Positions 15,752-25,649 of a DNA stretch of 64,000 nt are shown here, one piece after another. Position 1 is the stretch's first letter; the number at the start of each line of letters is the position of its first letter. The translations under genes were made by a program, and so were the position numbers. The notes below the pieces were generated by a model, which did no database searches, was not told the DNA's origin, and saw only the letters and a list, made by a program, of their open reading frames with translations. The DNA is from Mytilus edulis (Eukaryota; Mollusca; Bivalvia; Mytilida; Mytilidae): the NCBI RefSeq assembly GCF_963676685.1, contig NC_092350.1:71736502-71800501 (forward strand), written 5' to 3'.

Positions 15752-16912
15752 TAATGTTTGTAGGAAGGCTGATCCTGTATAAAATTGGATTTATCAGCCT
15801 GTACTTAGTTAATGTTTGTATGAAGGTTGATCCTGTATAAAATGGGATTTATCAGCCTGTACTTTGTTAATGTTTGTATGAAGGTTGATCCTGTATAAAA
15901 TGGGATTTATCAGCCTCTACTTTGTTAATGGTTGTTATGAAGGCTGATCTTGTATAAAACGGGATTTATCAGCCTGTTCTTGTTAATGGTTGTAATGGAG
16001 GCTGATCTTGTATAAAATTGGATTTATCAGCCTGTACTTTGTTAATGTTTGTATGAAGGTTGATCCTGTATAAAATGGGATTTATCAGCCTGTACTTTGT
16101 TAATGTTTGTATGAAGGTTGATCCTGTATAAAATGGGATTTATCAGCCTGTACTTTGTTAATGTTTGTATGAAGGTTGATCCTGTATAAAATGGGATTTA
16201 TCAGCCTGTACTTTGTTAATGTTTGTATGAAGGTTGATCTTGTATAAAACGGGATTTATCAGCCTCTACTTTGTTAATGGTTGTAATGGAGGCTGATCTT
16301 GTATAAAATTGGATTTATCAGCCTGTACTTTGTTAATGTTTGTATGAAGGTTGATCCTGTATAAAATGGGATTTATCAGCCTGTACTTTGTTAATGTTTG
16401 TATGAAGGTTGATCCTGTATAAAATGGGATTTATCAGCCTGTACTTTGTTAATGTTTGTATGAAGGTTGATCCTGTATAAAACGGGATTTATCAGCCTCT
16501 ACTTTGTTAATGGTTGTAATGGAGGCTGATCTTGTATAAAATTGGATTTATCAGCCTGTACTTTGTTAATGTTTGTATGAAGGTTGATCCTGTATAAAAT
16601 GGGATTTATCAGCCTGTACTTTGTTAATGTTTGTATGAAGGTTGATCCTGTATAAAATGGGATTTATCAGCCTCTACTTTGTTAATGGTTGTTATGAAGG
16701 CTGATCCTGTATAAAACGGGATTTATCAGCCTGTACTTTGTTAATATTTGTATGAAGGTTGATCCTGTATAAAATGGGATTTATCAGCCTGTACTTTGTT
16801 AATGTTTGTATGAAGGTTGATCCTGTATAAAATGGGATTTATCAGCCTCTACTTTGTTAATGGTTGTTATGAAGGCTGATCCTGAATAAAATGGGATTTA
16901 TCAGCCTCTACT
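15752..16912 (+). repeat. Tandem minisatellite of 58-bp hairpin units (array B)
   Basis: About 20 units of 'tttgttaatgtttgtatga', 'aggttgatcctgtataaaat', 'gggatttatcagcctgtac'. Within a unit AGGYTGAT pairs with ATCAGCCT around about 19 bases, so each forms a small hairpin. Variant units (ggttgtaatggaggctgatc) recur at intervals, hinting at higher-order amplification. Confidence 0.93.
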
Positions 16913-16965
16913 TTGATCCAAGGGTAAGGACAACTACACATGAGTTGCACGTTCAACAAAAACTC

Positions 16966-17232
16966 TGCATTCTAATGGGAATTAACTGTGCTCTTCTTCT
17001 TGTCGACTTGTTCTTTTCTTTATATTAGGCGGACTTCATACAAACGCCCGAGCAAGAAAGAAAAAAGCAAATCATATCTTCCAGGTCTTATATTTCCTTG
17101 CTGTTCACAAGGAAGCTATCAAACCAAGAGTTCCAAGTGGCGAATTGGAAATTAGCCCTCCGTTAATTCCGTTTGTTCTTCTTCCTGATATTGACCTATC
17201 TTCTTATACTTATAATCTCTTTTGCATTTCCT
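16966..17232 (+). pseudogene. Internally deleted Penelope-like RT relic
   Basis: Encodes 'LMGINCALLLVDLFFSLY', a stop and 'ADFIQ', the same RT block as the minus-strand copy at 3645-3580. It then jumps to 'FTRKLSNQEFQVANWKLALR', a block that lies about 500 bases further on in the longer copy. The catalytic YIDD box and everything between are gone. Its tail follows directly at 17236. Confidence 0.7.
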
Positions 17233-17235
17233 ACA

Positions 17236-17425
17236 CAAACACAACGGGTGCCGTATGTGGACTAGGACCTGCTTACTCATTCAATAGCACATGAGATCAC
17301 CCCAGCTTTGTTTTGTGTTTTGTTGGGGGGGGGGGGGGGGTAAGTCCTCGGTATTCCATGATTTGTTGTGTGTACTGTTGTTTGTCTGTTGGTATTTTTT
17401 TTCTGTTTCAGCCCTGGCGTTATTA
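17236..17425 (+). repeat. Penelope-like element tail after the deleted RT relic
   Basis: 'acaacgggtgccgtatgtgg' to 'cagccctggcgtta', with a G run inside. Same order relative to the RT as in the 2.6-4.5 kb element, which supports this repeat being the 3' UTR. Confidence 0.7.
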
Positions 17426-17427
17426 AA

Positions 17428-17700
17428 AAAAAGCCTGTGGTATGATTGCCAATGAGACAACTCTCCACAAGAGACCAAATGACAGAAAAATTAACAATTA
17501 ATCATACGTCACAGTACGGCTTTCAACAATGAGCAAAGCCAACACTGCAATGCATAGTCAGCTTTAAAAGACCACGAGATAACAATCTAAAATCATTTAA
17601 ACGATAAAACTAACGACACAATTTATGTACAAAAATGAACGAAAAACAAATATGTAACACCGCAACAAACGGTTTATTCTTGACTTTGGAGATTGAAAAC
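17428..17700 (+). repeat. Dispersed SINE-like family copy, well preserved
   Basis: 'gtggtatgattgccaatgag', 'ctctccacaagagaccaaat', 'acagtacggctttcaacaat', 'gcatagtcagctttaaaag', 'aaaatgaacgaaaaacaaat' in order. It is joined to the Penelope-like tail with no gap. Confidence 0.8.
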
Positions 17701-18234
17701 CACTTTTGGTATATTAGAACTCTGTAAATCTTTATTGTGTTTTGATTTAGTAATAACTTGCTTTAATTTGCTGTGCACATCGTGTATAATCACACCAAAT
17801 GTATTTTATTAAGTGTCTGTTTGCGATGCGCCGACGTATAGTCATCAATGTGCTGATGGATCGTCGTATGATGTAGATGTAGATGTAGATGATGTATCAT
17901 ATAATGCTAAAAAAGAACTAACGAAATCGCTAACTAATCAATTAACTAAGCTGTACAATAATAGTTAATAGCATTTTTTTCTTTTGTTCTAAATATACAT
18001 GAAATATTTGCTACTAGACATCAATCAACAGGCAATAGTGAATTATACAATGCTCGAGTCCTAAATGACCACAAATTCAATAGTGAATCAATGGGAAAAC
18101 TTACAAGATTAAAGAGTACATCTTTATGTAATTTATACGTGTTTCTTGTTTCTCGATTTTTTTTATATAGATTAGACCGTTGGCTTTCCCGTTTGAATGG
18201 TTTTACACTAGTTAGTAATTTTGCGGCCCTTTGT

Positions 18235-18365
18235 AGCTTGTTGTTCGGTGTGAGCCAAGGCTCCGTGTTGAAGGCCGTACATTGACCTATAATGGTTTAC
18301 TTTTTTTAATTGTTATTTGGATGGAGAGTTGTCTTATTGGCACTCACACCACATCTTCCTATATC
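18235..18365 (-). repeat. Dispersed SINE-like family, minus copy
   Basis: 'ttgaaggccgtacattgacc' and 'ggagagttgtcttattggca' are reverse complements of the family blocks. Confidence 0.7.
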
Positions 18366-18879
18366 TATCAATAAAACGATTTTTACAATCATATTGATTT
18401 AAAACAAAAGATCAATGATTCATTAATAAAACCGCTGTAAGCAAATCTAACTTTTTATTGTTTTCTGGTGTCTGTTTATTTGAATGCAAAAGTCATTGTA
18501 CAACGTTTAAAATATATTGGACATCTCTCTATACGGAGCATTACATCTCTCCTCCGGGTGTCCTAGTATAGTCATCTATAGTTGTTTATATTCACTTATT
18601 TGATCTCCTATGGTTATATATATATATCAAAATTTACTAAATTTTATCATCGGTACAAGTACATCATTTGTAAATAAAAATCAACATGCAGACATATTAT
18701 ACATTCAGGTATTTCACATAAAATATTTCTGGGTAATATTCTTAACAAAGCACAAAACTTTCGGCATTCACCTCAAAAGCTAACAAACCTTAAATTTTGT
18801 TTTCGGAAGTGATATGGTTACAATACTGCTGTTACCACTCAGGTCTTTAAGAATTGTGTATTTTGGTGCTATTTTGATT

Positions 18880-19255
18880 CACTCATAAGGTCTTTGCATT
18901 GGAAATAAACACATTGATTCTAAAAACCAGTTGTTGGCATGATGCGGGTTATGTTCCTCTCATATATTTTAAACAACTAATGATGAAGACATACACTTTT
19001 AATTAGTTTGATTGATGTCTTCGGCTGGTATGTAACTAACTGCTTGTAGTCATTTGTTGATTTATGTATTATTGTAATTTTGCTTAGTTTTTTTAGTCAA
19101 TTATGACATCGCACTCGGAGTTTTTCTGAGCCTATTGATAATGTGTTTTTTAAATATCATTGGCTAGAGGTATAGGGGATGGTTGAGATTTCAAAATCAG
19201 GTTTAACCCTGCCGTATTTTTTTTGCGCCTGTCCCTAGGCAGGAGCCTCGGTTTT
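18880..19255 (+). repeat. Dispersed repeat ending in 'cgcctgtcc..caggagcctc'
   Basis: Contains 'tggctagaggtatagggga', 'ggttgagatttcaaaatcag', 'gtttaaccctgccgta' and 'caggagcctcgg'. The same run is inverted at 57530-57620. 19260-20430 holds only a small hairpin (19692-19730) and AT-rich sequence. Confidence 0.6.
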
Positions 19256-19691
19256 TTTTAAGTTCGTTTACATATTATGAAGTTTAGTCTCATAAATCAT
19301 ATTTCCCAGCCGCACTATATAAACTTGATAGATAAACCGATAGTTTGGATGAGCAATTTATAAACTCTGTCATCACTAGTTTATCACATAATTTCTATTT
19401 TACAATGGTGTAGCTATGAAGAAAAAAAAACGACTGTGCCATGTCAATAGTCAAATACTTTACAAAATCTTTATTTCTATCAGGCAACTTGTGTATGTTA
19501 GCCACAATACGTGAAACTATATGTTTTATGCTTTTAAAATCCTTAATCTTAATGCTGTGAAACTAATGTTAATGTACAGAGAGATTCTTTTTTCTGATAT
19601 AAGTTGATAATACGTGGATGATGAATAAATGACAGGAAACTCAACAGCACCGTAATAACTATTATATTGTAGTGATACAAATCAGTATACA

Positions 19692-19730
19692 TGTACCTGG
19701 GATTATTATATTATATAATAATAATCCCAG
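19692..19730. repeat. Short palindrome
   Basis: 'ctgggattattat' pairs with 'ataataatcccag' across an AT centre. Confidence 0.6.
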
Positions 19731-20442
19731 AGTATACACAGGTTTGTTTTTATATATTATATTAATTGAATAGTTGCATGTATACATAATTGTGTATATC
19801 ATTCTTATAATAGTGCAGTGCACGTGCATGGTGGCCACTCTTCTGTAAAAAAAAATTCGAATTTTCTAAAAGATTGGATATGTGAAGCCATTCATATTTT
19901 CCCGAAAAAAGCAATTACAGAGTTACCGGTCCTTGCCAGGAGTGTCGTAAAACGTTCTTGAGATATTCTTGCGCAACCTTTAACTCAATTGTCGGTACGT
20001 GTGCAATATTTTTTTTACTTTTATATTATATATATATCTAACGGAAAAACATTTTAATATTTAAATGTGTGTGGGTTTTTTTAGCGTATCCATTGAAAAA
20101 ATGAATTTGGAACAAGTGATAAGTAGTAATGTTATCTTGCACTAGATAATGTCCGCGGATCTTTAATTTTTATAGATTGGTTGAAAACCCAAAACTAATT
20201 TGCATAATGTAAATTTAGGGGAAAGCAATACATCGGAATGACCAAACGGTCATCTCGATGTAAAAAGGCATTTTAAAAATTACAATTCATATTCAGCTTC
20301 CAAGTACCAGACAGTTCATTTAGAAAAACATAAATTTTGAAAATGTTCTCATCATTTTCCTTTACCTTACTTGTCAACATCTGAAAGTCTGAATAGGTAA
20401 AATACGAAACCGTTTTGAATGTAGAAGTCTATAGTTGCCACC

Positions 20443-20474
20443 AGAGACATATATACACGTATATATGTCTCTGT
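20443..20474. repeat. Short hairpin 'agagacatatata..tatatatgtctct'
   Basis: Perfect 13-bp arms around 'cacg'. A similar AGAGACATA..TATGTCTCT hairpin occurs at about 31767-31799, so it may be the end-to-end remnant of a MITE family. Confidence 0.65.
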
Positions 20475-20654
20475 TGCCACCTATTCTGGGTATAACAAAG
20501 GTTAAAAGTTTAATCTTTCAGTTGCAACAGTCTTTGTACATGTACTGCCTTGAGTATAAGTCTGGATTCAAATTTAGACCGGAAATATTCAAGAAGGGAA
20601 AATTCATGAAAATGATATTTTTTGTGCCCTCTTAGAACAAGTTCATATTCATAG

Positions 20655-20735
20655 TTTGTAGTACCTGCCCAAGGGTTATAGATTGTATCATGCCAAGTAT
20701 CATGTAATCTATAGCCCTTGGACAGGTACTACAAA
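20655..20735. repeat. Foldback, ~30-bp arms
   Basis: 'tttgtagtacctgcccaagg' with 'gttatagatt' pairs with 'aatctatagcccttggacag' with 'gtactacaaa'; loop about 22 bases. Confidence 0.8.
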
Positions 20736-20847
20736 AAGAAATAACAACTTTTAGTTGTCCACGTAACTTGATGGTTGCATAGCAACCTATTCATAAATTC
20801 AAACTTGCAGTGTCTGCTTTCTGTCAAAGAAATTTTTCTCTGTTTTT

Positions 20848-21148
20848 TAAGGGAGCTACCATTTGATTTTTATGGGGGGGGGGGGGGGGGGGGCTAGGAT
20901 GAAAAGTTTTGTCCTGCATTTTTTTTAGCTGTAATATCTGTCCTGCCTTTTTATTTTTCACTCTGTTCGGTCCTGCCTTTTTTTTTTTAGTTTATCCTGA
21001 CTTTTTTTTTACCTAAATTGTCGTCCTGACTTTTTTTTTTTGCAAGTGTCTCATCCTGCCTTTTTATTTTACTCAAAACTCCTGTCCTGCCTAATTTTTT
21101 CAAATATCATCCTAGCCCCCCCATAAAAATGAAATGGTAGCTCCCTAA
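20848..21148. mobile_element. MITE with long terminal inverted repeats and internal tccTgcc-T-run repeats
   Basis: Left 'taagggagctaccatttgat' and right 'aatggtagctccctaa' pair and extend into 'ttttatgggg' / 'ccccataaaa' and 'ctaggatg' / 'catcctag'. The inside is a degenerate tandem of 'tcctgcctttttttt'. 21150-22460 holds no clear feature apart from loosely repeated phrases ('ccatactat', 'ttgttccatgca'). Confidence 0.8.
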
Positions 21149-22464
21149 GGTATATTATGTTTAAAAATAACATTATATCTTAATCTGTATAAGGGTTTCT
21201 CTTTCCTTTAAGTTTAAACATCGTAAATTATTGTATTATGCTTAGCAACCATACTATTGCAGGAGTTTCATGCATGATATAGCACAAGTAACCCTTACAT
21301 TTAGCATTAGACAACACCATATTATTGATACATACCAGCTAGTTTGTTCCATGCATGACTTTCAGACAGGTACTTTGCGTAGAAACTACCTACCAACATG
21401 GATTTTACAGAGCAAACATACTATTGCAGGCGTTTTATGCATGTTTTTGCACAAATAACTGTTACATTGAGTGTCTGACAACATGTACATGCTAGTTTTT
21501 GAGATGCATCAGTTATAAAGTGTTATTTTCAATGAAATTTATTAAGCAACCATACTATTTCAGCACTTACTATATCTATATGCCCCCATTACTTACATTT
21601 AGTTTTTGAAAACATGTTATTGATACAAACAAACTGGTTTGTTCCATGCAGCAGTTTCAGACTGGTATTTTGCTTAGAAACTACTTAACAACGAGTGTTT
21701 TACATATCAACCATACTATTTCAGGGAAATGAAGTATGCATTTGCATATAACACTTTCATTGTATGACAACATCAAAATATTCCTACATACAAGTTACAT
21801 TGCCTCTTGGTAAGTTTTGATTCAAACTTTCATCTGAAACTTCCTAGCAAAGTTGATTTTGCATAGCAATTAATTTTTGTTATCTCTTTTTGTGTGTAGA
21901 AATCATATGATTTATTTCCACATATCCAAGGTATTATTCCTTTATATAAGCTGCAGTAACTTTCCTAATGAACCAGCATACCAATGTGTGTAACTCAGGA
22001 TTTGGACAGCATACTATTATAATAAGTGCATGTTTGTAAAAGAAGATGCATCGTTTCAGCATTGCCTTTCTTTGTATGTCTAGTTTTTGTACACATGGGT
22101 AGAGTAATTGTGATTGTTTGTTGTACATTATTTACTGCAGTAATTTTGAAAAATTCTGTGTATTGTTTCTGAAGTAAACTCACAAAAAGGATAAGCAACT
22201 GCAAACAATCAGTCTCAACTTTTTCTGGTAAATAGTTTTTCCTGTTAATTCTTCAAATAATAATTATATTTTACACAAATTCTATATAATAAATAAAGTG
22301 TCACATTTTCTATGTTTTCAGCTGACAACACTCTGTTGATTATAAAAATGAAATATTTCATCTCTGTTTCATGACACATTTTTTAAGAAATAGATGTTAA
22401 AGTGTCATCCTATTTTTAACAGATTTTATTTGGTACTAAAGAAGAAAATAACAAAACCATAAAA

Positions 22465-23430
22465 TGTTAATAAGTAAAATAGTACAAGAGTTGTCTCCCA
22501 TTGGAATTGGACCAATCTACAATAAACGTATTCTCCTTCAGATGAAGACTTTTTATGTACTGGTTAGTGCTTAGTAAAAATAATATTTCCATCACCATAG
22601 GATTAAATATCTTAAAGGAAAATGTTAATAAGTAAAATAGTACAAGAGTTGTCTCCCATTGGAATTGAACCAATCTACAATAATTGTATTCTCTTTCAGA
22701 TGAAGACTTTTTATGTACTGGTTAGTGCTTAGTAAAAATAATATTTCCATCACCATAGGATTAAATATCTTAAAGGAAAATGTTAATAAGTAAATTAGTA
22801 GAAGAGTTGTCTCCCATTGGAATTGAACCAATCTACAATAAATGTATTCTCCTTCAGATGAAGACTTTTTATGTACTGGTTAGTGGTTAGTTAAAAAATA
22901 ATATTTCCATCACCATAGGATTAAATATCTTAAAGGAAAATGTTAATAAGTAAAATAGTACAAGAGTTGTCTCCCATTGGAATTGAACCAATCTACAATA
23001 ATTGTATTCTCTTTCAGATGAAGACTTTTTATGTACTGGTTAGTGGTTAGTTAAAAAATAATATTTCCATCACCATAGGATTAAATATCTTAAAGGAAAA
23101 TGTTAATAAGTAGAATAGTACAAGAGTTGCCTCCCATTGGAATTGAACCAATCTACAATAAATGTATTCTCCTTCAGATGAAGACTTTTTATGAACTGGT
23201 GAGTGGTTAGTAAAAAGTCATATTTCTATCACCAGAGGATTAAATATCTTAAAGGAAAATGTTAATAAGTAGAATAGTACAAGAGTTGTCTCCCATTGGA
23301 ATTGAACCAATCTACAATAATTGTATTCTCCTTCAGATGAAGACTTTATATGTACTGGTTAGTGGTTAGTAAAAAATAATATTTCCATCACCAGAGGATT
23401 CATTAACAGCAGGAAAATGTTAATGAAGAA
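22465..23430 (-). repeat. Tandem array of ~158-bp units (array A'), minus orientation
   Basis: Six copies of the array A unit in reverse complement, starting 'aaaatgttaataagtaaaat', 'agtacaagagttgtctccca', 'ttggaattgaaccaatctac'. Unit spacing is 158 bases (e.g. 22487, 22645, 22802). Short ORFs repeated at 158-base offsets are artefacts of the array. Confidence 0.92.
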
Positions 23431-23511
23431 AATAGTTAATGAAGTCTCCATATTTATTCTAAAACTGAAAACAAAACCAGTAATGTCAGTAATATTTACA
23501 ATTTTCTTTAC

Positions 23512-23643
23512 CTTTAACGTCTTCTAACATATGTTGTAGTCTTGCATTAAAAACGCTCTGTACTGGTTGTCAACAGGAACAATAGCATGCATTGACTTTA
23601 ATAGACTATTATAAATTTCTTGTCCATCAAATTGAAGATTTTC
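23512..23643 (-). pseudogene. Candidate minus-strand exon with apparent frameshift
   Basis: Acceptor TTTTGTCAG before 23643 and donor AAAG|GTAAAG after 23512. Frame one reads ENLQFDGQEIYNSLLKSMHA then IVPVDNQYR; adding one base after the Arg codon lets it continue as SVFNARLQHMLEDVK to the donor. Coding character and splice signals look real, but the frame breaks, either by mutation or sequencing error. I do not recognise the protein. It lies between arrays A' and B'. Confidence 0.3.
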
Positions 23644-24039
23644 CTGACAAAATAAAGAAATATAAATACTATTCTTTCAATGCTATTATTCATTTTACAA
23701 CGATATTTTCAAAAACTTACAATTCAGCTTGAAATTAAAATTTAATCAATTGTGATGTATATTTGGGATGTAGGTAACCACAGTTTTGGCTATAAACTAA
23801 AAATAACTGTCATACAAGTGGGAGGTTGAGTTAGCATAAAAAAACGTTTACTTGTACTAAGTAAGAAATATGATACATTTTTTGTTGTATATATTGTGAA
23901 ACAATTAATTTGTCATATTTTAACGGACTTTCCCCTACAAAAAATTAACATTGGAATTTGGAGTTTTTAATAATCACTTTTTTATAAATGAAGTTAAATT
24001 GTTGTTTTCAGTCAAGTTAGATTATTTGAAAATCCCACA

Positions 24040-25410
24040 TAACAGCCTTGATAAAACAAACAACAATAGTGAGGTTAAAATATATCATTTCAATCCGTAT
24101 CAGCCTTGATAGAACAAACAACAAAAGTGAGGCTGATAATGGATAATTTCAAACCATAACAGCCTTGATAGAACAAACAACAATAGTGAGGCTGATAATG
24201 GATAATTTCAAACCATAACAGCCTTGATAGAACAAACAACAAAAGTGAGGCTGATAATGGATAATTTCAATCCATAACAGCCTTGATAGAACAAACAACA
24301 AAAGTAAGGTTGATAATGGATAATTTCAAACCATAACAGCCTTGATAGAACACACAACAATAGTAAGGCTGATAATGGATAATTTCAAACCATAATAGCC
24401 TTGATAGAATAAACAACAATAGTAAGGCTGATAATGGATAATTTCAAAACATAACAGCCTTGATAGAACAAACAACAAAAGTGGGGTTGATAATGGATAA
24501 TTTCAAACCATAACAGCCTTGATAGAACAAACAACAATAGTGAGGCTGATAATGGATAATTTCAAACCATAACAGCCTTGATAGAACAAACAACAATAGT
24601 AAGGCTGATAATGGATAATTTCAAACCATAACAGCCTTGATAGAACAAACAACAAAAGTGGGGTTGATAATGGATAATTTCAAACCATAACAGCCTTGAT
24701 AGAACAAACAACAATAGTGAGGCTGATAATGGATAATTTCAAACCATAACAGCCTTGATAGAACAAACAACAATAGTAAGGCTGATAATGGATAATTTCA
24801 AACCATAATAGCCTTGATAGAATAAACAACAAAAGTGGGGTTGATAATGGATAATTTCAAACCATAACAGCCTTGATAGAACAAACAACAATAGTAAGGC
24901 TGATAATGGATAATTTCAAACCATAACAGCCTTGATAGAACAAACAATAATAGTGAGGCTGATAATGGATAATTTCAAACCATAACGGCCTTGATAGAAC
25001 AAACAACAAAAGTGGGGTTGATAATGGATAATTTCAAACCATAACAGCCTTGATAGAACAAACAACAATAGTAAGGCTGATAATGGATAATTTCAAACCA
25101 TAACAGCCTTGATAGAACAAACAACAATAGTGAGGCTGATAATGGATAATTTCAAGCCATAACAGCCTTGATAGAACACACAACAATAGTAAGGCTGATA
25201 ATGGATAATTTCAAACCATAACAGCCTTGATAGAACACACAACAATAGTAAGGCTGATAATGGATAATTTCAAACCATAACAGCCTTGATAAAATAAACA
25301 ACAATAATTGGGTTGATAATGGATCATTTTAAACCATAACAGCCTTGATAGAACAAACAACAATAGAGAGGTTGATAAGGGATCATTTTAAACCATAACA
25401 GCCTTGATCA
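24040..25410 (-). repeat. Tandem minisatellite of 59-bp units (array B')
   Basis: About 23 units of 'ataacagccttgatagaaca', 'aacaacaatagtgaggctga', 'taatggataatttcaaacc'. On the minus strand a unit reads ATCAGCCTCACTATTGTTG.. and aligns with the array B unit (ATCAGCCTGTACTTTGTTA..) over about 38 bases, so B and B' look like diverged relatives. Confidence 0.93.
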
Positions 25411-25549
25411 TTTGATAAAACACACACTGGTTGTGCGTGTTTTTTTTAATCATTGAAATTTCCTTTGGAACATGTCCAACTGGGATGCTGAGAAAAAGAC
25501 ACCAAATCTACTTTAAATAATTTTTTGGCATTTTATATAAATAATTTAC

Positions 25550-25646
25550 AAAAACCTTTCACGTTTCAATCTTCTTTTTCCTTTTGATTTGTCAGCTACC
25601 TCTTTTTCCAATCCACCATTGAGCACACATTTCACCTTTCTAATAT
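25550..25646 (-). other. Candidate minus-strand exon encoding a basic segment
   Basis: Acceptor TTTTGCACAG, then (D)IRKVKCVLNGGLEKEVAD and KSKGKRRLKRERFL; a possible donor TT|GTAAAT overlaps an in-frame TAA. The pattern D-[IV]-R-x-V followed by K-x-K-x-x-L-K-R-E-x-[FW]-L is loosely like the SLX9/FAM207A ribosome-biogenesis family, but that likeness is weak and made by eye. Confidence 0.25.
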
Positions 25647-25649
25647 CTG

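Noticed and set aside
15752-16912. CRISPR array
   Set aside because: Regular 58-bp period, but units are contiguous with no unique spacers, and the context is eukaryotic; it is a minisatellite.
24040-25410. CRISPR array
   Set aside because: Same reason: near-identical 59-bp units without spacers.
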